A stretch of 64,000 nucleotides of DNA from Streptomyces sp. CB02056 (GCF_001905545.1 NZ_LIPD01000012.1:1-64000); one strand, 5' to 3'; shown: positions 1 through 8,611, counted from the stretch's first letter. Translations and numbers: made by a program. Notes: generated by a model from the sequence alone, not told the origin.

Positions 1-97
1 TTCCCCTAACACACAAAAAACCCGGAATCCGCGTCCGGAGAAATAGGAAATCCCCCGTCGCACGCCCCCGTTCGCCGACCGAAAGGCCGAATTCCCC

Positions 98-568
98 ATG
101 CACGCCATCCACCACACCGACCGGGCCATCCTGGACCACCCCACCCACGCCGTCTGGGAGGCCATCGTCGACGAACTCAACGGCAGGACCACCTGGTGGC
201 ACCCCCACAACACCCACCAGCCCGGTCCCACCGGCCCCCAGCAGGAGGGCGGCACCACCACGACCACCGTCCACACGGGTGGCGTCGGGAAGCCCGGTCC
301 CAAGCTCCGGTTCACCTCCACGACCACCCACGCGACGCCCGACGCCCGGCTGACCCAGAGCCACACCGGCCACTTCCACGGCACGACGACGTACCAGCTC
401 ACGCCCCACAACGACGGCGCCCAGACCCTGCTCACCGTCACCTTCGCCACCACCCCGCACGGCCTCGCCAAGTTCCTCCACAAGCTGACCAACCTCACCG
501 CCAAGCACACCACCGCCACCCAGCGCGCCCTGAGCAACCTCCGCCACCACCTCGACAACCAGAAGTAA
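98..568 (+). CDS. SRPBCC-family protein (polyketide cyclase/START-like fold)
   Basis: The 156-residue protein has the usual size and pattern of the SRPBCC helix-grip fold: an N-terminal strand and helix (residues 8-30, including VWEAIVDELNGR), a middle set of Thr/His-rich strands, and a long C-terminal helix (about 125-152). It is unusually rich in His, Thr and Pro. Members bind hydrophobic ligands; no ligand can be named here. The ATG has only a weak AAAGG ribosome site at 82-86. It is followed after 34 bp by the alpha/beta hydrolase on the same strand, so the two are probably co-transcribed. Function inferred from fold only. Confidence 0.7.
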   Translation: MHAIHHTDRAILDHPTHAVWEAIVDELNGRTTWWHPHNTHQPGPTGPQQEGGTTTTTVHTGGVGKPGPKLRFTSTTTHATPDARLTQSHTGHFHGTTTYQLTPHNDGAQTLLTVTFATTPHGLAKFLHKLTNLTAKHTTATQRALSNLRHHLDNQK

Positions 569-602
569 GAACCGTCACCGGAAGAGGAAGAGGAGGCCCG
601 CC

Positions 603-1511
603 GTGACCATCACCGAGATCCGCACGCTGCCCACCCGGCACGCCGTCACCACCACCGACCACACCGCGACCACCGACGACCACGCGCGGCTCGCCATCAC
701 CGTCCACCAGCCTGGCGAGCCCGACCCGAGCCGGCCGTTGGTGGTGCTCGTCCACGGCTGGGCCGCGTCCCGGACCGTGTGGCACGCCACCGCGAGCCAG
801 CTGGCGGCGGCCGGGCACACGGTGGCCACGTACGACCAGCGCGGTCACGCCTCGTCGACGGCCGGGCGGGAGCCGATCGGCATCGAGCGGCTGGCGCGGG
901 ACCTGGACACCGTGGTCGGGACGCTCACCACGCCGGAGCGGCCGGTCGTGGTGGTGGGGCACTCCGGTGGCGGGTACGCGGCGCTGGCCTGGGCGGCGGG
1001 GCTGTCCGCGACCGGGCCGTCCGCCGCGAAGGGCAGGGCAAGTGTCAAGCGGTTGGCGGGACTTGTGCTGGTGTCGACGGCTTCGCACGGGCAGAACACG
1101 CCGGCGAACGAGGTCAAGATGATGGGGTCGAAGCTGTTCAGCCGGGCCCTGGGGACGCCGTGGCTGGGCCGTCGGCTGCTCGGTGGGACGCACGGGCCGA
1201 GTGCCACCCTGGCGGCGCGGGAGGCCAACCGCCGGTTGTTCGCCGCCACGGTGCCGGCCGTCCGGGCCGCCTGTTTCGCGTCGACCCAGGAGATGGACCA
1301 GCGCGCGGGCCTGGCCGGGATCACCGCGCCGACGGCGGTCATCACCGGGACCGAGGACAAGATCGTGAAGCCCAGCTTCAGCCAGGCGCTCGCCTCGGCG
1401 CTGCCGCACGCCGAGCTGCACCGGATTCCCGGCACCGGCCACATGGTGCCGCTGGAGGCCCCGCAGCACGTCGCGCACCACGTCCACCTGCTGGTCACGG
1501 CCGGCCGCTGA
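603..1511 (+). CDS. alpha/beta-fold hydrolase
   Basis: The 302-residue protein shows the complete alpha/beta-hydrolase signature: oxyanion-hole HGW at 51-53, nucleophile elbow GHSGGG with Ser121, a late Asp in GTEDKIV, and the catalytic His in GTGHMVPLE. It is likely a soluble esterase, lipase or epoxide-hydrolase-like enzyme; the substrate is unknown. The GTG start follows a GGAGG about 7 nt upstream. The stop lies 5 bp before the phosphopantetheinyl transferase start, indicating an operon. It could be an editing or tailoring hydrolase for a carrier-protein pathway, but nothing in the sequence proves that. Confidence 0.85.
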   Translation: MTITEIRTLPTRHAVTTTDHTATTDDHARLAITVHQPGEPDPSRPLVVLVHGWAASRTVWHATASQLAAAGHTVATYDQRGHASSTAGREPIGIERLARDLDTVVGTLTTPERPVVVVGHSGGGYAALAWAAGLSATGPSAAKGRASVKRLAGLVLVSTASHGQNTPANEVKMMGSKLFSRALGTPWLGRRLLGGTHGPSATLAAREANRRLFAATVPAVRAACFASTQEMDQRAGLAGITAPTAVITGTEDKIVKPSFSQALASALPHAELHRIPGTGHMVPLEAPQHVAHHVHLLVTAGR

Positions 1512-1516
1512 CGACC

Positions 1517-2182
1517 GTGACCACCACCGCCCCCGCCGGCGTCCTGGCCGCGCTGCTCCCGCCCCACGTCCACTGTGCCGAGTCCTTCGGTGACCCGTCC
1601 GAGGAGCGACTGCTGCCGTTGGAGGCGGCGTACATCCAGGACCGTTCGCCGCGCCGCCGACGGCAGTTCGCCACCGCCCGGGCACTCGCCCGCCAGGCGC
1701 TGGGCGCTCTCGGGCACCCGCCGGTGCCGCTGCTGCCGGGGCCCGGCGGGGCGCCCCGGTGGCCGGTGGGTGTCACGGGCAGCATCACCCACACGGACGG
1801 GTACACGGCCTGCGCGGTCGCCGGCACCGGGCGGCTCACCTCGCTCGGGATCGATGCCGAGCCCGCCCGGCCGCTTCCCCGGGGCGTGCTGCAGCTGGTC
1901 AGCAGCGCGTCCGAACGCGGCGGCCTGGCGGCGCTGCCCGAGGGCCAAGCCCCGTGGGACACCGTCCTGTTCAGCGCCAAGGAGGCCGCCTACAAGGCCG
2001 TCCATCCGCTGACCGGCACCTGGGCTCCGCTCGCGGCCATCGCCGTCACCGTGCACGCCGACGGCACCTTCACGGCCCGGCACCCGCACCTCCCGGCCGT
2101 CCGCACCGGCTCCTGGGGCGTGCACCGCGGCACGGTCGTCACCGCGCTCGCCCTCCCGGCGTCCCGGGCGGCCGCCGCGTGA
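1517..2182 (+). CDS. 4'-phosphopantetheinyl transferase (PptT/EntD type)
   Basis: It transfers the phosphopantetheine arm of coenzyme A to a Ser of carrier proteins (ACP/PCP), activating NRPS, PKS or fatty-acid synthases. The 221-residue protein has an N-terminal ESFGDP segment followed by an RRRRQFATAR arginine-rich region, then the Mg-binding GIDAEPAR (GIDxE-type) and FSAKEAAYKAV (W/FxxKEAxxK), the hallmarks of the EntD/PptT branch. The GTG at 1517 was chosen because it is 5 bp after the hydrolase stop. It could serve the NRPS carrier domains encoded at 12-22 kb, which is inference. A 17-bp hairpin follows the gene. Confidence 0.9.
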   Translation: MTTTAPAGVLAALLPPHVHCAESFGDPSEERLLPLEAAYIQDRSPRRRRQFATARALARQALGALGHPPVPLLPGPGGAPRWPVGVTGSITHTDGYTACAVAGTGRLTSLGIDAEPARPLPRGVLQLVSSASERGGLAALPEGQAPWDTVLFSAKEAAYKAVHPLTGTWAPLAAIAVTVHADGTFTARHPHLPAVRTGSWGVHRGTVVTALALPASRAAAA

Positions 2183-2209
2183 GACGCCCGCCGCCTGTGG
2201 ACCACGCCC

Positions 2210-2262
2210 GCCCCGCTCCTCGTTCGACGCCGGTACGGCTGGTGCCGAACGAGGAGCGGGGC
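2210..2262 (+). terminator. 17-bp inverted repeat, probable terminator
   Basis: The arm at 2210-2226 (GCCCCGCTCCTCGTTCG) and its exact complement at 2246-2262 are separated by a 19-nt loop, 28 bp after the transferase stop. There is no T-run, as is usual for streptomycete hairpin terminators. Confidence 0.7.
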
Positions 2263-2370
2263 TACGGGGTTTCGCCCTGATCGGTGTGGCGCGCGGCCGG
2301 TTCGCCTGCGGCGGGCGCGGCGGGGCTCTAGCGTGGCGTCGACGTTGTCGGCGGACGGAAGGGCGCTGAG

Positions 2371-3060
2371 GTGGATTTCCCGAGCAGGAAGGCCCTGGAC
2401 GGGTTGACGGAGGCCGAGCACGGCGCGCTGGCGGCGATGCACGGCACGGTCAGCGGCCTGCACGCGGAGTGGCGCTCGGCGCTCGCCGTGGAGATGCGGT
2501 TGAGGTACGCGGCCGACGCCGCCGAGGGCCGTCGCGACGACGGGGACGACGGGGTGGCGCCGCGGCTCGACTACGAGGTCGCGCGGGAACTGAACGGCGC
2601 GGCCTTCGAGTTCTCGCAGGCGGTGGAGGTGCTGCTGTGGCGTACGGCCAGCGCGTACGCGGTGCTGGGCATCACCGTGCTGGACCGGCTGGTCGCCGGC
2701 AACCCGCCGCTGTCCGAGGGCGTGGTGGGGCAGCTGTGCGAGGAGCCGCTGCTCGGCGCGTTCGAAGCCGCGGTCACCATCCCGGTCGAGCAGTTGCTCG
2801 TGGCCCGCGACGGCGCCGAGCAGGCGCATGCCCGCAAGGGGCGGCGGCGGATGGCCGCACTCGTGGAGCAGGCGTACGGGTGCCTGGAGGACGAGGCGCT
2901 GCCGGCCGCCGCAGGACGGGTCGCTGCGGCTCGGAGCCGTCTGTCGGTGGCGGCCCCGGATGGGTTCGACGCGCCGTGGCTGGGCTACCTGGAGCCGCTG
3001 GTCGGACTCGCACGGCAGGGGCCGTACGAGATCAGCGCGTTCCTGAGGCGCCGGGCCTGA
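2371..3060 (+). CDS. hypothetical helical protein
   Basis: I do not recognise this 229-residue protein. It is predicted to be soluble and largely alpha-helical, with no signal peptide or membrane segment. Notable features are an acidic DDGDDG loop near 53-60, a hydrophobic core around AVEVLLWRTASAYAVLG, and a basic ARKGRRR stretch near 155. The GTG start is preceded by GGAAGGG about 11 nt upstream. It lies behind the terminator of the previous operon, so it is probably transcribed on its own. The stop codon falls inside a 14-bp triplicate repeat. Confidence 0.65.
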   Translation: MDFPSRKALDGLTEAEHGALAAMHGTVSGLHAEWRSALAVEMRLRYAADAAEGRRDDGDDGVAPRLDYEVARELNGAAFEFSQAVEVLLWRTASAYAVLGITVLDRLVAGNPPLSEGVVGQLCEEPLLGAFEAAVTIPVEQLLVARDGAEQAHARKGRRRMAALVEQAYGCLEDEALPAAAGRVAAARSRLSVAAPDGFDAPWLGYLEPLVGLARQGPYEISAFLRRRA

Positions 3061-3084
3061 GGCGCCAGGCCTGAGGCGACGGAC
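3043..3084. repeat. 14-bp tandem repeat, 3 copies
   Basis: CTGAGGCGCCGGGC, CTGAGGCGCCAGGC and CTGAGGCGACGGAC are contiguous at 3043, 3057 and 3071. The stop TGA of the preceding gene (3058-3060) lies within the second copy, so slippage would alter the C-terminus. Confidence 0.85.
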
Positions 3085-3181
3085 CCGACCCGGCCGGGCC
3101 TCCCCGGCGGCGGCACGTGATGCGGCCTCCGGGGGGCCGGCTGCCGGGTGGACGGCCGGACCGGCGTGGTCGGGCAGCTGG

Positions 3182-3745
3182 TCAGGCCGCCGTGGTCGGG
3201 GCGCCGGGGCGGTCGTCCTGTCGCGCCGTGGCCACCGACCACTGCGGGAACTGCTCCGCGGGTATCGCGGAGGAGGCGGCGGAGTCGGGGCGCAGCGACG
3301 CGGCGGGGAGGAACACGACGCGGCAGCGCCGGCACAGCCAGGTCGCCCGCCACACCTGGTGGAGCTGCTGCCACTGCTCGTAGGTCCGCGGCCACTGGTC
3401 CGCCGCGTCGCTCCGCCGGCTCCGGTGGGCGAAGTGGACGGCGAGTCCGATGCCCAGCAGGACCGCGGCGAAGAGGAACGCGCCGTAGTGGTAGCCGAGC
3501 TGGTACGCGGCGTCGTCGACGTCGGCGGCCTTGTCGCCGGAGCCCAGCGTGGTCAGTCCCAGCAGGCCCGTCAGGCCGGCCAGGACGAAGAGGGCGACCG
3601 CGGCCCCGCTCGTGCCCCGGGGCTCGGACGGCATCGTCAGCAGCTCCCGCGTCGGCGGGTCGAGCGGCCGGTCGGAGTCCAGGAGGGCGAGGCGCACGGT
3701 GACGGTCTCGTCCGCCGCGGCGCAGGTCGGGCAGGTGGTGCTCAT
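3182..3745 (-). CDS. zinc-ribbon membrane protein
   Basis: The 187-residue protein begins with a CPTCAAA knuckle (Cys5, Cys8) and has a second WLCRRCRVVFLP knuckle near 137-147, so the two CxxC pairs may form one zinc site. Two hydrophobic segments lie between them: about 48-68 (AVALFVLAGLTGLLGL) and about 88-106 (GAFLFAAVLLGIGLAVHF). The ribbon halves therefore face the same side, probably the cytoplasm. The function is unknown. A short GTGGTGTAC direct repeat lies just upstream (3771-3788). Confidence 0.7.
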   Translation of the reverse strand: MSTTCPTCAAADETVTVRLALLDSDRPLDPPTRELLTMPSEPRGTSGAAVALFVLAGLTGLLGLTTLGSGDKAADVDDAAYQLGYHYGAFLFAAVLLGIGLAVHFAHRSRRSDAADQWPRTYEQWQQLHQVWRATWLCRRCRVVFLPAASLRPDSAASSAIPAEQFPQWSVATARQDDRPGAPTTAA

Positions 3746-3892
3746 CGAGAGGTGGCTCCGGAAGTGGCGCGTGGTGTACGTGGTGTACGGAGGAGCACGT
3801 AGTACAGCACAGGGAACTGACTGCTCGTGCGACCGGCCCCGGAGCCGGGAGGCCGCTCCCGGCGGGAGGCGGCCGCGGCGGGTCCCGACGGG

Positions 3893-5068
3893 TCACGGCT
3901 CGTCACGGCGCCAGGGCGCCAGGGCGCCTCCGGGGGCGAGGGCGAGGTCGGCGAAGCGCTCCGCGATCAGCCGGTGGGCCTCCGGGGAGGGGTGGAGGCC
4001 GTCGGGGAGCGGGTGGGCCTCGTGGTCCTGCTCGCCGTAGAGGGCCAGGCCGTCCAGGTGGTGGAGGTGGTGGTCGCCGTCGGCCCGGCGGTCGGCGACG
4101 ATGCGGGCCAGTTCGGCGCGGATGACGGTGAGGGTGAGCCGGCCGGCGGCGACGTCGGCGGGGTCGCCGGTGGCTCGGAAGCGCAGGGTACCGCTGCTGA
4201 AGTCGGGGGCGAGCGGGCCCGGCACGGTTTCGTGGAGCGGGCAGAGCAGCGGGGAGACGAGCAGCAGTGGCGTGCTCGGGTGGCCGTCCCGGACTGTGTC
4301 CAGGAAGCCGTGGACGGCCGGGGTGAAGGCGCGCAGCCGCATCAGGTCGCTGTTCACCAGGTTGATGCCGAGCTTGAGGCTGATCAGGTCCGCGGGGGTG
4401 TCGCGGATGGTCCGCGCGGTGAAGGGGTCGAGCAGGGCGCCGCCGCCGAAGCCGAGGTTGGTCAGGTCCAGGCCCGCGCGGTTGGCGACCAGGGCGGGCC
4501 ACGTGCCGGTGGGGTGGGCGGCGTTGGAGCCGTGGCTGATCGAACTGCCGTGGTGCAGCCAGCGCTTGCGGGTGCCGGCCGGGACCGGCTCGACCGGGGC
4601 GTCGGTGTCGAGGGCGATCAGTTCGGTGGTCTCGGTGTGCGGGAGCCAGATCTCGACGGTCTTGTCCCGCTCCGGCAGACCGGTGAACCGGGCGCTGCCG
4701 GACGGTCCTTCGGTCAGTTCGAAGCGGCCGGTGGCGAGGTCGACGGTGCGCAGGTTGCCGCCGGGGACGCCGGCCTGCGCGGTGAGCCGGCCGTCCACCA
4801 GGAGGTCGTAGACGCCGTCCGGGACGTTCGGGACGCCCGGGTAGGCGCGCTTGGTGGGGACGGCGTGCAGCGTGATCGTGGTGGCGCGGGTGCGGAAGGC
4901 CAGCCGGACGCCGGAGGGCTGGGACTCGGCCATCGCGAGCTGCTCGTCCGGGATCCGTCGGCGGGCGGCAGCGGGCAGGCGGTGCGGCAGCAGGCCGCGG
5001 CGGGTGTGTTCGACGTCGAGGTGGCCGTGGAGGAGGTCCTCGGTGACGGGGGTGGTGATCGTGGTCAT
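3893..5068 (-). CDS. SGNH/GDSL-family hydrolase, two-domain
   Basis: The 391-residue protein has an N-terminal beta-rich domain (about 1-160) and a C-terminal SGNH hydrolase domain. Block I is GSSISHG (nucleophile Ser near 173), the GFGGG element follows, LGINLVNS is block III-like, and DGLHPSPEAH near 360 supplies the Asp/His pair. It is likely an esterase or deacetylase acting on acylated sugars or other esters. No signal peptide is evident, so a cytoplasmic location is likely. It lies 99 bp downstream of the TetR gene in the same direction, so the palindromic operator before that gene may control both. Confidence 0.85.
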   Translation of the reverse strand: MTTITTPVTEDLLHGHLDVEHTRRGLLPHRLPAAARRRIPDEQLAMAESQPSGVRLAFRTRATTITLHAVPTKRAYPGVPNVPDGVYDLLVDGRLTAQAGVPGGNLRTVDLATGRFELTEGPSGSARFTGLPERDKTVEIWLPHTETTELIALDTDAPVEPVPAGTRKRWLHHGSSISHGSNAAHPTGTWPALVANRAGLDLTNLGFGGGALLDPFTARTIRDTPADLISLKLGINLVNSDLMRLRAFTPAVHGFLDTVRDGHPSTPLLLVSPLLCPLHETVPGPLAPDFSSGTLRFRATGDPADVAAGRLTLTVIRAELARIVADRRADGDHHLHHLDGLALYGEQDHEAHPLPDGLHPSPEAHRLIAERFADLALAPGGALAPWRRDEP

Positions 5069-5167
5069 GATGCTTCTTCGGTTCGTCGGTTCGTCGGGTC
5101 GCCTGGTCGTCAGACCGGGCTCATGGGCGGATGGCCGGACTGGTCGTACGGGAGGCCGGTCAGTCGG

Positions 5168-5746
5168 TCAGCCGGTCGCACGGACTCCGCCCGAGCGCAG
5201 CAGCGCGTCGAGGGAGTCGATGATCCAGTCCCAGGACTGCCGCGCGTCGACGGCGGTGTGGCTGAAGCCGCCGGCCGCCTCCAGGCTGATGTAGCCGTGG
5301 AAGACGCTGCCGAGCATCCGCACCGCGTGGGTCTGCTCCGGTTCGCCCAGGTCGTAGCCGCGCAGGAGCGCCCTGGACATCTGGGCGTGCCGGACGCCCG
5401 CGCTGGCGGCGGCCGTCTCGGCGTCCAGGCGCAGGCGGGTGGCGTCGTAGCGGCCGGGGTGGCGGGCCGCGTAGTCGCGGTAGGCGTCCGCGAAGGCGGC
5501 GAGCGCGTCGCGGCCCGCCCGGCCGGCGAGGGCGTCGGCGACGAGGTCGGCGAGTTCCTCCAGGGCGTACAGGGCGATCCGGGTCTTGAGGTCCTGGGAG
5601 CTCTTGAGGTGGGAGTAGAGGCTGGCCGTCCGGACGCCGAAGCGGCGGGCGACCGCGGCGACGGTCACCTGGTCGAAGCCGACCTCGTCCGCGAGTTCGG
5701 CGCCCGCGACGACCAGGCGCTCGACGGTCAGCCCTGCCCGTGCCAT
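5168..5746 (-). CDS. TetR-family regulator with WHG-type C-terminal domain
   Basis: The 192-residue protein has an N-terminal TetR helix-turn-helix (AAVARRFGVRTASLYSHLKS) and a C-terminal domain of the WHG type (YAARHPGRYDATR ... GSVFHGYISLE). The ATG at 5746 was chosen over an upstream in-frame ATG because GGGAGAA lies 6-7 nt before it and the family begins near this point. A perfect 21-bp palindrome overlaps its likely promoter, so autorepression is expected. The SGNH hydrolase downstream is the likely regulated partner. Confidence 0.88.
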   Translation of the reverse strand: MARAGLTVERLVVAGAELADEVGFDQVTVAAVARRFGVRTASLYSHLKSSQDLKTRIALYALEELADLVADALAGRAGRDALAAFADAYRDYAARHPGRYDATRLRLDAETAAASAGVRHAQMSRALLRGYDLGEPEQTHAVRMLGSVFHGYISLEAAGGFSHTAVDARQSWDWIIDSLDALLRSGGVRATG

Positions 5747-5785
5747 GTGCGTTCTCCCGTACGGTCGCGTCGGTGGCCTACGGAC

Positions 5786-5815
5786 AGTATGGGATTGCCT
5801 AAATGGTTTAGGCAA
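5786..5815 (-). promoter_or_regulatory. TetR operator over promoter
   Basis: TTGCCTAAA-TGG-TTTAGGCAA (5795-5815) is a perfect 9+3+9 inverted repeat. On the minus strand TTGCCT (5815-5810) and CATACT (5791-5786) are 18 bp apart, a plausible -35/-10 pair, so the operator covers the -35 and most of the spacer. The AT content stands out from the surroundings. Confidence 0.75.
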
Positions 5816-5829
5816 ATGGAAACGACCAG

Positions 5830-5865
5830 CTCAGCCCGCTCAGCCCGCTCAGCCCGCTCAGCCCG
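5830..5865. repeat. 9-bp tandem repeat, 4 copies
   Basis: Four perfect copies of CTCAGCCCG at 5830, 5839, 5848 and 5857. The last copy contains the stop codon of the AraC-type gene. It sits between the AraC stop and the TetR operator. Confidence 0.9.
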
Positions 5866-6865
5866 CCAGGATCACCGTCTCCGCCGGCCCCGAGAAGCCC
5901 GCCGCCTGCGGCTGGCTGCCCGTGGCGGCCAGCCGGCGGTGCTCCTGCGGACTGACGCCGCGCACCCGCTTGAAGGCCGCCGAGAGCGCGAAGGCGTTGC
6001 TGTAGCCGACCTTGCGGGCGGCGAAGGCGACGGTGCACTCGGGCTCGCGCAGCAGGTCGGCGGCGACCGCCAGGCGCCAGCCCGCCAGGTACGCCATCGG
6101 GGGCTCGCCGACCAGGGCGGTGAAGCGGCGGGCCAGGCCGGCCCGGGAGACCCCGACCCGCTGGGCCAGTTCGGCGACCGTCCACGCGGTGGCCGGGTCG
6201 TCGTGCATCAGCCGCAGCACCGGGCCGACCACCTGGTCGTGCTGGGCGCGGTACCAGGCGGGGGCACCGGAGTCGGGGGCGGCCAGCCAGGAGCGCAGCA
6301 CGGAGACCACCAGCAGGTCCAGGATGCGGTCCAGGACGAGCTCCTGGCCGGGCTCGTTGCGCCCTATCTCGGCGGCCAGCAGGTGCACCAGGGTGTCGTC
6401 CGCGCCGGTGCCGGCCGGGCGGACCAGCAGCGCGGGCAGGCAGCCCAGCAGCCGCTGGCCGATCTCGTGCTCGGCCTGGTAGGTGCCGGACAGCACCACC
6501 GAGGAGGCCCGGTCGCCCTCCCGCCCCTGGCCCCAGGTCCGGACGCCGAGCGACATCACCTCGGAGACGTCCACCCCGCCCTTGGTGCAGACCTGCCCCG
6601 GGCCGACGATCACGTCCACCGGGGTGTCCGGATCGTCCGCCACCGTGTACGGCTCCGGGCCGCGCACGATCGCCACGTCCCCGGGGTGCAGCAGCAGCGG
6701 GGTGCCGCGCTCGGGCAGGATCCACGCGTCGCCGCGGACCATCGTCACGACCGAGAGCGGGGCCCGGTCCTCGATCCGCAGCGACCACGGCGGGGTGAGG
6801 ATGGAGCGCAGCAGGAACGCGCCACGGGCCTTGGGGCCGTCGAGGAGTCCCGTCAGAGTGTCCAT
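5858..6865 (-). CDS. AraC-family regulator with cupin-type N-terminus
   Basis: The 335-residue protein has an N-terminal AraC cupin (RGDAWILPERG, LLLHPGDVAIVRG) and a C-terminal double helix-turn-helix (TVAELAQRVGVSRAGLARRF; TVAFAARKVGYSNAFALSAA; GVSPQEHRR). This is the layout of the 'cupin_6' AraC regulators usually found next to a small oxidoreductase or DUF1772 gene. The ATG at 6865 fits the family start; longer in-frame extensions run across the divergent promoter. The divergent DUF1772 gene at 7058 is the probable target. Two direct TCATTTGA repeats (6891, 6906) lie between them. Confidence 0.88.
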   Translation of the reverse strand: MDTLTGLLDGPKARGAFLLRSILTPPWSLRIEDRAPLSVVTMVRGDAWILPERGTPLLLHPGDVAIVRGPEPYTVADDPDTPVDVIVGPGQVCTKGGVDVSEVMSLGVRTWGQGREGDRASSVVLSGTYQAEHEIGQRLLGCLPALLVRPAGTGADDTLVHLLAAEIGRNEPGQELVLDRILDLLVVSVLRSWLAAPDSGAPAWYRAQHDQVVGPVLRLMHDDPATAWTVAELAQRVGVSRAGLARRFTALVGEPPMAYLAGWRLAVAADLLREPECTVAFAARKVGYSNAFALSAAFKRVRGVSPQEHRRLAATGSQPQAAGFSGPAETVILAG

Positions 6866-6890
6866 GCCGCCAAGTGTAGACGTCGGCACA

Positions 6891-6913
6891 TCATTTGACG
6901 CTTCGTCATTTGA
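6891..6913. promoter_or_regulatory. direct repeat TCATTTGA, possible AraC site
   Basis: TCATTTGA occurs at 6891-6898 and 6906-6913, 15 bp apart, in the divergent AraC/DUF1772 intergenic region. Direct repeats spaced by about 1.5 helical turns suit an AraC-type protein; binding is inferred. Confidence 0.4.
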
Positions 6914-7057
6914 GAGACTCTTGAGTGATCGAGGTGGCCCGCACCGCCCCGATGCCGGATGATCTGCCCACGGGGTATGGACCGAGACACGGCGAACGCG
7001 ATACGGCGGTACGGCGGTACAGCGGTACCGACAGCGAGAAGTGAGGGGCTCACGACG

Positions 7058-7552
7058 ATGGAAACGGCACGCACACTCGTCCTGGTGGCGGCCACTGTCA
7101 CCTGTGGACTGACCGCGGGACTGTTCTACGGATTCTCCTGCTCGGTCATGCCCGCGCTCGCGCGGGCCGAGGACCGGACCTTCATCGAGGTCATGCAGCG
7201 CATCAACAAGGCGATCCTGAACGGCTGGTTCGTCCTCGGCTTCGTCGGCGCCCTGCTCGCCACCGCGGCCGCGGTCGCCCTGCACCTGCCCTCGGACGGG
7301 CACGACGTCCTGCCCGCGACCATCGCCGCCCTCGTGCTGTACATCGCGATGATCGGGGTGACCCGCTCGGTCAACATCCCGCTGAACGACGAGCTCGAGG
7401 CCGCCGGGTCGCCCCAGCGGATCGCCGACCCGGCCGCGGTGCGCAGCCGCTTCGAGGCGCGCTGGGTGCGCTTCAACGTGCTGCGCACCCTGCTGTCGAC
7501 CGGCGCGCTGGCCTGCCTCGCGTGGGCGCTGATCCTCAACGGGCAGAGCTGA
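7058..7552 (+). CDS. DUF1772 (anthrone oxygenase-like) membrane protein
   Basis: The 164-residue integral membrane protein has about four helices: residues 7-27, 51-72 (GWFVLGFVGALLATAAA), 86-104 and 140-159. The family motifs FxxGFxxxVMPAL near 21-36, MQRINKAI near 47-55 and SVNIPLNDEL near 106-115 are all present. The ATG at 7058 aligns with the first membrane helix; an in-frame upstream ATG would add an implausible polar extension. DUF1772 includes anthrone oxygenases, but many actinobacterial members have no known reaction. It is divergent from the AraC gene, its likely regulator. Confidence 0.85.
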   Translation: METARTLVLVAATVTCGLTAGLFYGFSCSVMPALARAEDRTFIEVMQRINKAILNGWFVLGFVGALLATAAAVALHLPSDGHDVLPATIAALVLYIAMIGVTRSVNIPLNDELEAAGSPQRIADPAAVRSRFEARWVRFNVLRTLLSTGALACLAWALILNGQS

Positions 7553-7699
7553 CCGGCCTGCACCCGCTACGGGCGGAGCCGACCGGGCCGAGCCCCTTCG
7601 ACGGCCGGCCCGGACCCGCTCAGCAGCCGGGCCGAGCCCGCTCGACGGGCGGCCCCAGCGCGCCGCCCGTCCCCCGCCACCCTCTGCCGCCGGCCCGAC

Positions 7700-8395
7700 T
7701 CAGCCGCAGAGGGTGGCGAAGCCGTACCCGCGCGCCTTGAGCGTGGAGATGATCGTCGGCAGCGCGGCCACCGTCTGACTGCGGTCGCCGCCGCCGTCGT
7801 GCATCAGGACCACCGATCCGGGACGGACGTTGTCCAGCACCCGTGACCGGATCGCGGCCGTGCCGGGGCGGGACCAGTCCGCCGGGTCCACCGACCAGAG
7901 CACGACCTGCTTGCCGAGCGCCGCGGCCTTCGAGCGCACCGTGCTGTTCACCGCGCCGTACGGCGGGCGCAGGCAGCTCGGGGTGCGGCCGGTCCGCGCG
8001 CGGATCGCCCGGTCGGTGTCGGCCACCTGCGCGTCGAGCGCGGCGGCGGAGAGCTTGCGCAGGTCCGGGTGCGACCAGGAGTGGTTCTGCACGCTGTGGC
8101 CCTGCTTGGCGACCTGCGCGGTCACCGAGGGGTGGGCGGCGACGTTCTGCCCGATCTCGAAGAAGGTCGCGCGCACCCCGTACCGGGCGAGCGTCGCCAG
8201 GACCTTGGGCGTGTAGGCGGGGCTGGGGCCGTCGTCGAAGGTCAGGTAGACCACCTTGCCGCCGTTGGCGCCGGCCGCCTCCGCCCCGGTGGCGGGCAGG
8301 GCGACCGCCGCTCCCGCCGCCAGGGCGACGACGAGCGCGCCGATCGCGGTCCGGATCCTGCCGACTGCCGTTCGCCTGCCGGGTCGTACGGTCAT
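7700..8395 (-). CDS. secreted polysaccharide deacetylase (NodB family)
   Basis: The 231-residue protein begins with a basic segment and hydrophobic core ending at ATGAEA, a Sec signal peptide (about 1-40). The NodB domain has YLTFDDGPSP (catalytic Asp and metal Asp), HSWSHPDL (metal-binding HxxxH), RPPYGAVN and the closing LMHDGGGD. All catalytic motifs are intact, so it should be an active extracellular N-deacetylase of peptidoglycan, chitin oligomers or similar GlcNAc polymers. The ATG at 8395 follows AGGGGG by 6 nt. It sits between two DUF1772 genes with no obvious operon partner. Confidence 0.9.
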   Translation of the reverse strand: MTVRPGRRTAVGRIRTAIGALVVALAAGAAVALPATGAEAAGANGGKVVYLTFDDGPSPAYTPKVLATLARYGVRATFFEIGQNVAAHPSVTAQVAKQGHSVQNHSWSHPDLRKLSAAALDAQVADTDRAIRARTGRTPSCLRPPYGAVNSTVRSKAAALGKQVVLWSVDPADWSRPGTAAIRSRVLDNVRPGSVVLMHDGGGDRSQTVAALPTIISTLKARGYGFATLCG

Positions 8396-8611
8396 GTCTG
8401 CCCCCTGCGGTCGGAACTCCCGTGCACCGGCCGCCAGTCTGCTCCCGAGGGGCCGTCCGCCGCGACCCTCCGTCGATCGCGAGCGAACGGAACCGGCCAG
8501 TGGGAGCACCGGGTGGCGAGCACCGCCGGGCACCGCCGGGCACCGCGGGTATCGGACATGCCGAGGCCCCCGGCGGGGTTCCGCCGGGGGCGCGGTACGG
8601 GGGTTCGGCGT

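Noticed and set aside
3827..6898. 1023-codon plus-strand open frame
   Set aside because: It runs antisense to the SGNH, TetR and AraC genes; its Gly/Val/Gln/Glu-rich translation is the usual high-GC shadow and has no domain pattern.
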